Origin: Alligator mississippiensis
Lineage: Eukaryota; Chordata; Crocodylia; Alligatoridae
Assembly (NCBI RefSeq): GCF_030867095.1
Contig: NC_081828.1
Span: 209,194,978 to 209,258,977, forward strand
Reading direction: 5' to 3'
DNA: 64,000 nt
Positions 37,240 to 48,300 of the stretch are shown one piece after another. A program made the translations under genes and the position numbers. Under the pieces are notes generated by a model. It made no database searches and had not been told where the DNA came from. It saw only the letters and a list, made by a program, of their open reading frames with translations. Numbering within the stretch: the stretch's first letter is position 1; every line of letters starts with the position of its first letter.

Positions 37240-39045
37240 GCTTATGTTACAGGACTTTTATTTTATCAATGTTAAGCATCACATATGTAAATTCACATCT
37301 AGAAAAAATAGTTTTTTGCTACTGTTTTGAGAAGCAATTTAAGGATTATATAATGAAGTTATAGATAGATTGAAAATATTTCAGAAGCAGAATGCCCTGT
37401 ACTTAGTACTTGCAATACACCTTGCTGTATGAGCAGGGTGGCTGAAATCCTTTCACGCTCAGATACTTGTACTGGTGCTGTGCTTCCTAGGTTTTATAAG
37501 AATTTAGAGAAGCTTCAGGAAATTCCTTATGCAATAAGAACTTCCACCAGTTGAAAGTGTTAAGCCCTTGTATTATGACTTCACCTACAACCAGAACCAC
37601 GCAGAGCTATCCAAGACAGGCAGACCCCCAGTCATCTTAAGTGTTGATATCAATCTGTCAAATGAAACCAATCCTCCTCTGGAGATTGTTAGATAAGTAA
37701 TGCTGGGTCTCAGTAAAGTACCCCATAATGGAAAAAACATGTCTCTTGCCATGCACAGTGCTTCAAGTAGGCTGCATTTTCAATTTTACATGTACAAAAC
37801 TAGACCCAATTTTCTTTATTTTTATAACAGTGACTACAGTGGTAGCATCTGTGATCAATGCCCATACAAAAAGAGAATTGGGTCCATTATGTTTAAAAAT
37901 TCCCAGAAAGATGGTGCCTGAGCTATGAAATTGCCTGAACAATAGTAACCAAGTTACAAGTGTAAAGCAAACATTTACAGATACAAAAGGCATAGATTTA
38001 TAGAAACAAGAAGTCCTCAACTTATAAAAGCAGTGCAGACTGTTACACAGAAGGTTCATTCCAGTGTCTTTACCCCGCTGCTTTATATGAAAAATAGTTA
38101 GGAGCTGGGAAAAACAGAAGAGATGAATAAAGTTACATATCCACTGACTGCTTCAAAGTCTATTAGAATATCAATTTTCTATTTAAAATGATCCCATAAT
38201 CAATTCCATATGCATCTTAGAGCTGCCACTTTTATCAAACTGAAATCAACTTCAATGTCTAACATGCACCAGGACATTCCCTTTGCAACTTCATTAAAAT
38301 GGTCTTTGCAAGACAGCACCACGTCTTGCAGTGAAATGAATGCCTGATTACAACCGCTTACAGTTTTAACTTAAGCCATTCCCTTCGTTTCCTGCAAAAA
38401 CAATGTTGTGACAGCCAAGAAGCCCATCCCCACATATCCCCAAGAGGCAGGTGCAAGGAACTTTCATCCAGTTCCCAAACAAGCTAAATAAAATTGCATT
38501 AATTTTTCCTCACACAAGTCATAGATAAAAATCTGTAATGATAGTCTAAAAATAGGAGAGATGCTTTTGGAAGGAATAGGCCTGAATTGTAAAAGTTAAT
38601 TTTTCAGCAAGTCAAAATATTGAGAAGCATTTTCTCCAATGCTATAAAAGATACTAGGAAAAATGGTAATTAAAAGTTGTTTCAAGCAAAGGCAACTACA
38701 GTATTTTACTTATTAGAAAGAACAAATTAAAAGCAAACATAAACCTCATATGTACTGACAGTGGAAAAATGCAAGTCTTCCTATCACTGGCAGATTATTT
38801 CATTTTCTGATTTGCATTTGAATAATATTTAAATGAAGTTAAATCTATTGCATACTGCCGAGAAGCAAGAACAATAGGACAAGTACTGTCTGGAGGGAAG
38901 GGGGCTGTATGCCTTCCCAGTATATTTTTACAGCACTGCTTAGTCTAACAAAATAGAACAGCTGCAATTATCAAGGGATAAAACAGCAAATGTTTGAGGT
39001 GTAGTAGGACAGCATGTGGCAGACTGATGGCAGGAGGCATCCTTT
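37240..39045 (-). other. GORASP1: GORASP1 3' UTR with candidate poly(A) signals
   Basis: AT-rich repeat-free sequence downstream of the stop codon. On the minus strand AATAAA occurs at 37815-37820 and 37257-37262. Use of the distal one gives a 3' UTR of about 1.8 kb, close to what I recall for mammals; the proximal one would give about 1.2 kb. Confidence 0.55.
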
Positions 39046-39329
39046 CTAGTGCTCATCTTGTGTCACTGCTTCTTTGGGTTCCTGTGCCTGTTCGTTGCTC
39101 TCAGGGTCCAGTTGGTTAGGGGCTGATGGACTGTCAGCACTGTCCGAGAGCAATTCTGTTTCTTCAGCACTAGAATTTGTTCTTAGTGTTGCTGTTGAAG
39201 TAATGTCATTAGGAAGAACAAAGGATGGTAATGGAGAAACTGAAGGCATCAAATGGTCCATCTCAGACTGTGGAACTGCACCAGCAAGACTGGTGGCTAA
39301 TTCTTCAGGGACTGACATTTTGACATGTT
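39046..39329 (-). CDS. GORASP1: GORASP1 exon 9, terminal coding exon
   Basis: 284 bp. Residues 341-434 begin [17 protein letters not shown] and end in an acidic tail, [11 protein letters not shown], then TAG at 39048-39046. The acceptor follows a T-rich tract. Sequence-divergent Ser/Glu-rich tail, as is usual for this protein. Confidence 0.94.
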
Positions 39330-42300
39330 CTGAGAAAAAAAAAGAATTCCTAAATCAAAAAAAAAAAATGCATCAAACAGGCAGACTAGGAAGCAGCAAT
39401 GCAAACTCACACTCGCACCTTAACCGAGTGGTGTGTGTGGCCCTGCGCCTGTGACTGGTGCAAGATGTGGCCCCTGCCTGCACTGAGGTTGGACACCCCT
39501 GACTTAAGCAAAGTTCTTCCCCCCTCTTTCAGAAATTAAAGACTCTCGTTCACTGATTTCAAGGCTGCCACCCATTAGACAAATGAACCGCTCAGTTCTG
39601 AAATTCAGAACTGGGGTAATCTTAAAATCCTGAAATATACATTTTAGGATGGCTTGCATTTCTGATGTTTCAGTCTCTTTGAAAGAGGGGAAAAATTGTT
39701 TTCAAGCTAAAATCATGGTCTTTTCTTTTTTGAAAGGGAGAGAGTCAAAAGAATGAAAATCTTAATGAAAGAAAAAATAGATACAACGTGTTAGAATACA
39801 ATTTCACTACAGTCTGTTTTTCAACTACTTGGAATCTACTACAAAAGTCTCATTGCAATAAAGATTTACAAGATCTAGATATTAAATTTTTGCACCTTGA
39901 CACCCAGACATTTTAAATATGAAGCCTCACTTTTAGAAAACCCTAAATATAAGGTTTCCCAATACAAAACCCACACACAACCTACGCTTCCTCCTCAGAT
40001 TTGGAAGCCTTCGGCTAATCAACCTGCTCATTTTATTTCCCCTCCTTTGGTTTTAGTTGCATTTCTTGTAAGGTTTTGCAGTTGAGAGCGTCTCTGCAAA
40101 ATAAATACATTGTACATGTTCTCAAGAAGCATAACCCTGAAAGGGTCTCCTGCATGGAACCAACTGAACTAAACAGTCTGACCATTGTTACACACTCTTA
40201 CCAAAATAAGTAGCCGTTCCACTATTCATTAGCAACCTTTCATTTTCTGACAAAGTGTCTTCTGCTGACAAGTTGAAGGGAACAGATGGAGATGTATTTG
40301 GCATTTTCGTTAAGTCTGTAAATTCGGGAAATGAAATTCCAGACATATCTAGAAAACCTAAACAAGTAAGAACAAGGTAGGATTTAGCTTTAAACTCAAC
40401 TATAAGTATTTTTCTGGGTATAAAATTTCATTTCTGGACTCCTAGTCAGTGAAATTTTCCCTTGGAAAAGGCACAAGCTAAAGTTGCTAGAACACCAAAG
40501 GTTTCCTCCTCCTGCCTCTATGCCATACCCAAATAAATACCCCAGCTACTCACTCCCACCCCACGTGCACTAAATCTCCATGTGCACTAAATCCCCCAAA
40601 AAGTCAAGCAGTCATTTTTATAGAAGCCATAAGCAGGTGCAAGACTATACTATGGGACACTAAGGCAGCTGCATGACCTTGTTTCCAGGAGTGGAGCATG
40701 ATGAATTGGGCCACACGGGCAGTGCACATTTCACAGCAGAATTTCTGGTTGCAGCACAAAGATGGTGTCCCAAAAAAGCATTCATGCAAAGTACCCTTCT
40801 TCAATTTGTAAGGGCCTGAGCCAAAGCCAGTAAAACAATTCCCATTGATTACAGTGAACTTTGGGTCCAGCTGATAATCAAACATGTGAATGTCACAATT
40901 CTGCAAGAAGGGCAAGGATTTTTACTGGACCAGCTATCTGGAGAGCTGTTGGACAAGCTTTCAGGCATCAGACCTTAGACTTGAAGAAGGGCACTTGATG
41001 CCTGGAAGGCTGTCCAACAGCCCTCCGAACTATAGAGTTGTACCAATAAAAGATATCACTAAAAATCCTTGCCTCATATATATATCTATCCCAGACCATC
41101 ATGGCAACACCACCACTCCAATCCTACTACAACTCTGTAGCTCATTACTTTTGGTTCCCTTGATTTTTAAAGAAAAAAAAATATACAAGATCAAACTTCT
41201 TCTATATTTAAATAATAAATGGTGGATTGGAGTTCAGGGAGAAGTGAGGATTATGGAGGTATATATTCAACATAGGCATTAATACAAAGATCCTACCTGG
41301 ATCCATAACTCTTTGGACAGGAGGAGGAGGAGAAAGGGAGCTTTCCCTTGAAAAACCACTCATTTCTTCATCTGTAGATGGCTCCAAGTTCACAATATTT
41401 TCAAAGTTGTCATTTTGTTTGTTAGGTGCTAACAGCGGAGCCTAAACACAACAGGGGGAAAAACATAACGCATCTTTTTCATGCCATCTAATAAAGACCC
41501 ATAAGTAAACACTCTGCCCCCTGTTCTCAAATATAAAAGTTATAGGGTTGTCGGCTTGAGATCCCCTCCCCACAAGCTGCATCTCTTTAGATCCAATTGC
41601 ACCCATATGGCTACTATAGAATCAGTATCAAACAGTTAAAACAGGCTAAAATATACCATGCATGAAACACTGCTTAGGGACCCCAGACTTATACAAGAAT
41701 GGTCTTCAAAGTTTAGATTCACGTGCAGCACTTAACCCAAATTAGATAGGATAAAGACGCACAAATCTTGCTGAATCTAGGGCATAGAAGAATTATAACC
41801 ATGTCCTCAATTATAAATGAAGGAGTACTTGTAGTAGCCACCCAGACATTTGGGGGTTCATCTCTCCTTCACGGACCCTCCCCTCTCTCATAGCCTCACA
41901 CCTCGGACTCAACTTTCACTCAGCTCATTTCCATACTAGCTAGCCTGTTATACATTCATAAATGCCCAGAAATAACTTCACAGTGCACTCTAAAGAGATA
42001 CATAAACTTCTTACCTCCATGTAGCCATTGGTAGAGGGTACAGATGGTACAGGAGCTCCATCTTCTGAGGGCAAGGGTGAAGGTGGTGTGCTTTCTTGCT
42101 TTTTCTTTGGCAGAGCAGGTTGCGTTGGAATTCTGTGCAGATAGCCATATCCAATGCCACATCCTAAACTACATGAGAAGAGCAGAGTAAAAGAACCTGG
42201 AGAGATTAAATGTGCACTTTTGCTACAGCTGATTAGACAAGTGGTTTCAGTTAGGAATTGAGATAGAATTTATTTACAAAACACAACTTATCAGTACCTT

Positions 42301-45300
42301 CCTTCTCCACCCCAGGCTCCATTGGGCGTTACAACTACCTCTCGACAGGAATCTGTTTCAGTATTGTAGACCATCAGCTTCAGTGGCTTCCCTTCATGGG
42401 ATTCAATTAGGGAGAAAAAATCTTCTGACTGATAAGACACAAAATACACTTAGTTAACTGTCACAGCATTTTATCACCAACTCCCCACTTCAAAGAGCAG
42501 TTATTAAAGGGAAAGACCAAACTCACTACTTCCTATTCATTCCTCCCTTTAAGAAGTCACAGATATCTGATCTCAAAGGCAACTAGATTCATAATCTAAC
42601 ACATGGGTGCTAAACCTCTGGCCCACAGGCCAAATGCGGCCTATGAAGCCTTGGAATCTGGCCTTGCATGGGTCCCCACAGATCAGGCAATTTGGCAGTG
42701 AGGGAATAGTGATAGCTTATACTAGGACATGCCCCCTCCCCCTGTGCAACTGGTTCAGGGACAGGCTGCCCCCGCCCCACCTCAGCTGAATCAGGGGCAT
42801 GGGTGTTAGGGGTATGCAAAGCAGGCCATATTTGATTCAGATTCAGTCTGATTCAGGGGGGACAGTGATTTGGATCACTGTCCCGATTTGATTCGGCCGA
42901 ATCCGAAAATTCAATTCAGAATATCGGAGATTCAGCCATAGACACAGCTTTAGGTGTTTTTTCTACATACTTTGAGGTACCAGGCGTGGCTGATGAATGC
43001 TAAGATGGTGGGGCGCAGGGAACTCCCTCCACACCCCCCTGGCTCAGCAAATGGGGAGGGGGGGGGGGGGGGGGTTGTTCCCCACGCACTCCGTGGTGGA
43101 CCCAGAAGTGGACCATAAGTGCTTCTGGTCCACTTCCAGGTCCACAGCTGAGTGCAATGGGGACCCCATCCCCAACGTTCCCATGGGACACTCCATCTGC
43201 CCCACCATCTCAGCGTTCATGAGCCACCTGGTACCTTGAGGTATGAGAAAAAAGAACAAATATAAAGCTATGTCAGAATCATCAAATCTCTCCAAATCAA
43301 ATCAGAGGCTTCCGACTCGATTTGGAGAGTAATGGGTCTCCTGATTCAATTCGGATTTGGCCACCGAAACGGGCTGAATCTCTGCTGAATCAAATCAGCG
43401 ACCGAAGCTTTGCACAGCCCTGCTGGCTGTCCCCCTCCACACTCTGTGTGGCCAGACACCTGCCTCAGGTGCCACACTGGTCTACCAGCCAGATCTGGTC
43501 CATGGAGGGATAAGGCATTGCCCATCCAGCCTGCCAGACAGAAAGGTTGAGCACCACTGATCTAGTATAAAGAGGTCATATGAAGAAAGCTGTCACGACT
43601 ACTCAAAGCAGCTGCAGTTCTTACCATGTTCTAAATGCACAAAATACATCAGTGGTTAAGACCATGCCCTACCTCCTGCAATATCTGATCTGATCCAACA
43701 ATGTAGTCCGTGTGGGGTAGCAGGCCAGCCAGAGCTGCAGGAGAAGCTGGCTCTACATCCTGGAAAACAATTACAGGTCACTTTCCTTTGCAGTTGGGTA
43801 AGATAGCAGAAAGTGAAAAATATAACTCCAGAAGAAGTGACAAGGGAAGAAGATTTATCTTTAAATAGATGAGAATTTTCAGAACAAGTTATATCTAGAA
43901 GCAGTACCTGGCTGTCAAGGTTCATTAAAATTCAACCAGTTAAAACTTCAGTATAAAATCAAAGTGTAATCTCTTCCTAAACCTCAATATACACATCAAC
44001 AAGAGAAGAAAGCAGTCATGAGCGGAGTCACTTTTTGCTAGAGACACTTCCCAGAATCTTCTGGTTCTCCACAAAGCTAATACTGATTTTAACTTTAACA
44101 ATAAAGGTTTTCTGCATGCTTTTGTCTGGTATTTAAATAAAGTTCAGCCATTCTAAAGAAGCCAATTCAACTGGAATGCTTTTGTTTTGCTAACAATTCT
44201 TCACATGCTAATAAAATGAAAATTAAAAAAACAAAAAGTGATAGATATTCTGGAAGAGGGGCTGGTGATGATACTATTCATTTCCCAGGTTTACATTCCC
44301 CAATTCCAAAGGAGCTTCTCCCACTGGCTGAGACAACTTAAAACAGCTCCTGTTCTTCCCTTCCTCCAATTTCAATAGTGCTGGTACTTTAGCAAGCAAA
44401 TGTGAACTGAAAGTAGCATTGAAAGGCTCTGCGTATTAAGAGCAGCAAACCACTAAGCAGGCTCTCCAGCACCTCCAAGGCTTCATTCTCCTAAGAATAT
44501 TCTTAGGGTCACAGGGTCCCACCCAATTCAGAGAAACAAAAACTCCCATTCCAATTCAGAAACTCATGAAAAGGCTTCTAAAAGTTTGCAAGAGCATCAG
44601 GCACAAAGGCCCAGAAATCAAAATATCACCTTTCTTCTGAAGAATAATGAGAATATCACTGTTCCAAAGAAATCTCAGGAATTTGAACTGTAAAACCAAG
44701 GGCCGCCATGACTTCCTGCAATTTACTTCATTGATAATTCTGCAAGGAGGGTAACTAGCTATGCTTTGAGATGCTGAGGTTATATAGCGAGTATTATATA
44801 TACCAAAAGCCGCAGACATTTTTTTTTTGCTCACCAGAACATGCCACACATGTTCATTGGCTCCTTGGAAACTGCAGAACCGCACGCTGGCTCCGAGAAG
44901 CCCTTGCCCTCCCCACATGTTGCTGGGGATCACCTCCACCTCACGCACTCTCATCATTTTTGTATTATAGACCTCCAGCTTCACGGCCTTCTCAGCATTC
45001 GCTTTCAGCAGGTCTTTCAACATGTTGTTTTCTTTATTCTAAGGAAAAATAAATACTCCTTTCTAGATGGATCAGACATGTAAAAACATCAGGCTTCGAA
45101 GAAGCAGCGTTGCAACACCCAGGGCTTTGCTACTGCCCCCCACAACAAAACCATTTCCGTTAGATGTACAAGGTAACAGAGTCTAACCCTGAGCAAGGTT
45201 ATTCACTACTGCTCAATCCCATCACTATCACTCCTCCTTCACTTTCTTGTAATGCAAAGAGAACAGCTTCAATCAATTATAGTAGACTTTTGATATGCAT

Positions 45301-48300
45301 GCATATCAAGAGACAGTGCTATTTATCTGTGGTGCTCAACCTCTGGCTTGCAAGGCTATGTCACCCAGCCCATGGGTCTTCCCACAGGTCCAGTATTTGG
45401 TATGAATGGTGGCAACGTTAACTGCCACTCCCCTGCTGCCAAATTTCCAAATCCATGGGGAGCCCCCTGGCTAGATTATGTGACCCTGTGCTGGTACGTG
45501 GGGGCCAGGCCGATGTGAAAACCTGCAAACTCAGCCCATGCCATTCATCCAGCCTGTAGGGCCAGAAGATTGAGCACCATGCTTTGTATGATGTCTTGGA
45601 TCCTTTCCTTTCCCCTCCAATGCAACAACCTTGAAAACGGATATCTTGAAAAAGGTAGTAGTAACTTAGTTATAAAGTTCCTTATAGCAGAGCAGGTGAG
45701 ACTGCTAAGAACAGCTTTTAGCTATCACTATTTCCATCCACTTAATGGAGTGACAGGTCCCTCATTGCATTATATTGTAGTTTCCAGCAAGATATCCAGG
45801 CTGATACAAGTAAGGAAGGCCAAAGAAATTCAGTGTCCCTCTCAGTGGGACAAGGCAGATCTTCACAGTTGTGAGGATTTATTTTAAATGTTGTTAATCA
45901 AAGAGTAAAAAAAGAAGGCATTTGGCCTACGACACCTAAGAGTCTTTTCTTTCATAAGAAATGCAGATATGGATTGCATTCTCTACATCTAGTGTTCCGA
46001 CTGGTGACATGGCAGCTGCCTACTTGTTAATGATTATCTCTCATGTTTATCCAAGTGTTAAAACAAATAGTTTAAACAAGTGTTGAGATCCAACCACTTG
46101 AAAATAAGTGATTTTGACATTTAGCCTACAGCAGAAAAAACAGCTGGAAAGAATGCTAAAGGATTAGTCCTTTAGTCCACCAGGGAGTCATGAGGCCTAG
46201 AAAACAGGCCAAACAGACTTAAGGACTGTGGAAGTAGCAAGCAGGTCATCAGCGAAAGATGTTTTAAACATTATTTTAACACCAGGCAAGGTTCAGATTA
46301 AAACCCAGGGCCACTTAACAAGAGTTCACCAAGGGAAGAAGACAGTAGTAGTGACTTCTTGGTCTCCGAGGACCCTGCACCACAACTCCATCCCCAAAAA
46401 CCACAAGCTGGAACAACCCAGCGAGACACCAAGGCAGCCCAGCATGGAGTCAGAGACCACGAAGCACCACAGGGAAAGAGGCGTAGGAGGTCCTAAACAC
46501 TGCTTTCTTTTTTGCTGTACAAATTTTTGACAGCCTGACCCAGGTCCTACTGATTTTAATACAAAATGGACCACATCTTGGGTCATGCCTAGGTTTGCTT
46601 TCCGTAGTTTTTCCTACGGTTTCTAAAAAAAAAAAAAAAAAAAAAAAAGGTTTTCATAAAGACAGCCTGGCTTCACTCTCAGGGTAATGCTGTATGGCAT
46701 AGACATACCCACTATCAGTTCCAAAACTGGATGCAGTGTAGCTGTACTAGTACAGCTTTACTGGTATATGCAGCCTAGTAGGCTTTGCTGAATGCTTCTG
46801 GTTCCAGAGCCAGCATGACGTCTACATCTGCATGACACAGCCTGGGGCTGTGCACACAAATCCTTACCAGTTTCTTCCCTGTATCAGTGAAGTCTGCTTC
46901 AACTGAGGAACAGTGGCAACTCCTTCAGCATGAGTGACATCCATTTCCTTCTCAAAAGGAAAAAGACTTCACAGTCTCCTTTCACAGGAATCTTTCATTT
47001 GAACAGGGGGAGACCTGGGTTCCATCCCTGCTGCAACCAAGTTTTGAGCAGCCATAACATGTACCAAGGTGGCATGCATGAGGTCCAAGATAGCCACAGA
47101 TCATACCTTGACACATCACTTTGAGAGGCTGAACACCAACATTTGAGAATATTCTAAGATTAATTTTCTAGTCAAGAAAAGACTATGGAATTTAAAAGAA
47201 CGGAGGTTGGTCCTTACCCCAGCCTCCAATTGCCAGTCTGCATCATAAACGTATCTAAGCTACTTGCAATCTGAACAGAAGGGCCACAGATCAAAGGAAA
47301 CTATCTTTCTCCACAGTGGGCCCTCCAGGTCAGGATTCAGGCACACAGGTAGAAAAGAATAAGGATGCTTGCAATGCCGCCACTGGGATTAGGGACAGCT
47401 TCAGTCTCTAGTACTGACAAATCAGCACCCTACATGGGCACAAAAAAGTAAAATACACTTTAAGGCTGAGTCTCTTCCAATACTTACTAGCCTGGTGTGT
47501 CCTATTGCGATGATGAAATCAAAGAAAGGCTCCAGCCCGGCACGCTGAGCTGGAGAGTTCTCTTGAACCTACAGAATTGCACAATTTCAGTTTACAGCGC
47601 AGTACAAACGATCTATAGTAGTTAACATACATCATGCACCAACAGTACTTGATGTGGTCTTCAGATCTAGTATCTGAATTTGGATTGAACCAAATGAGTG
47701 AAACTCATGACAAGACACCTGCGGAAGGATTTCTTGAACGGTCACGCTAAACAGCCGGCTACTGGATCAATCACTGCACGTGAAATCGAAACAAAGAATG
47801 CGGGATCGATAATTACGACTCCTTCGTTAACGAAGTTTGGATATCTTCTGGCAGCGTTTTTCTATACCGCACCATTAAACAAAAGGAATCTGAAGATACA
47901 CCAGACGCTTTCGAGACCTGGATAACGTTTACTCAGGACACTTCGTCTTGGACACCTCGTAATTTATAGTGTATTAGATCAGATCACAGGAAAGTAGGGC
48001 CGGAAGGGCGTTCACAAGCTCGTCCAGTCCAGCCCCCTGACCAAGGAAGCCTCAACCCAACTAAACTGTCCCAGCCAAGTGTTTGTCTAACTTACTCTTG
48101 CAAACGCCTAAGGACAGGGATCCCACAACCTGTCTGGGGGTCCTGCTCCACTGCTCGATCGCCTTCTTTCTGTCGGACAGCTCCTCCTAATCTGCAACCT
48201 ACGTTTCCTCTGCTGCGTCTTGAGGCCGCTGCTCCGAAGCCCGTCCCCTCCAGCCAGAGAAAAGCCCATCTCTGTCCTCTCCGCACCGCCCTTCACGTAC

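Larger units (their letters stand above)
29661..37240. other. Intergenic interval between converging WDR48 and GORASP1
   Basis: Tail-to-tail spacer of about 7.6 kb. Contains one MITE (30.4-30.8 kb), a minus-strand CR1 (31.27-31.99 kb) and a plus-strand CR1 (about 33.95-36.64 kb). The stretch 32.0-33.9 kb and the ends show no gene and no repeat I can name. Confidence 0.6.

Noticed and set aside
47698-47925. 75-residue frame in the CpG-retaining zone as a possible small gene
   Set aside because: No initiation context, splice partners or recognised homology; its high CpG is shared with flanking non-coding DNA.
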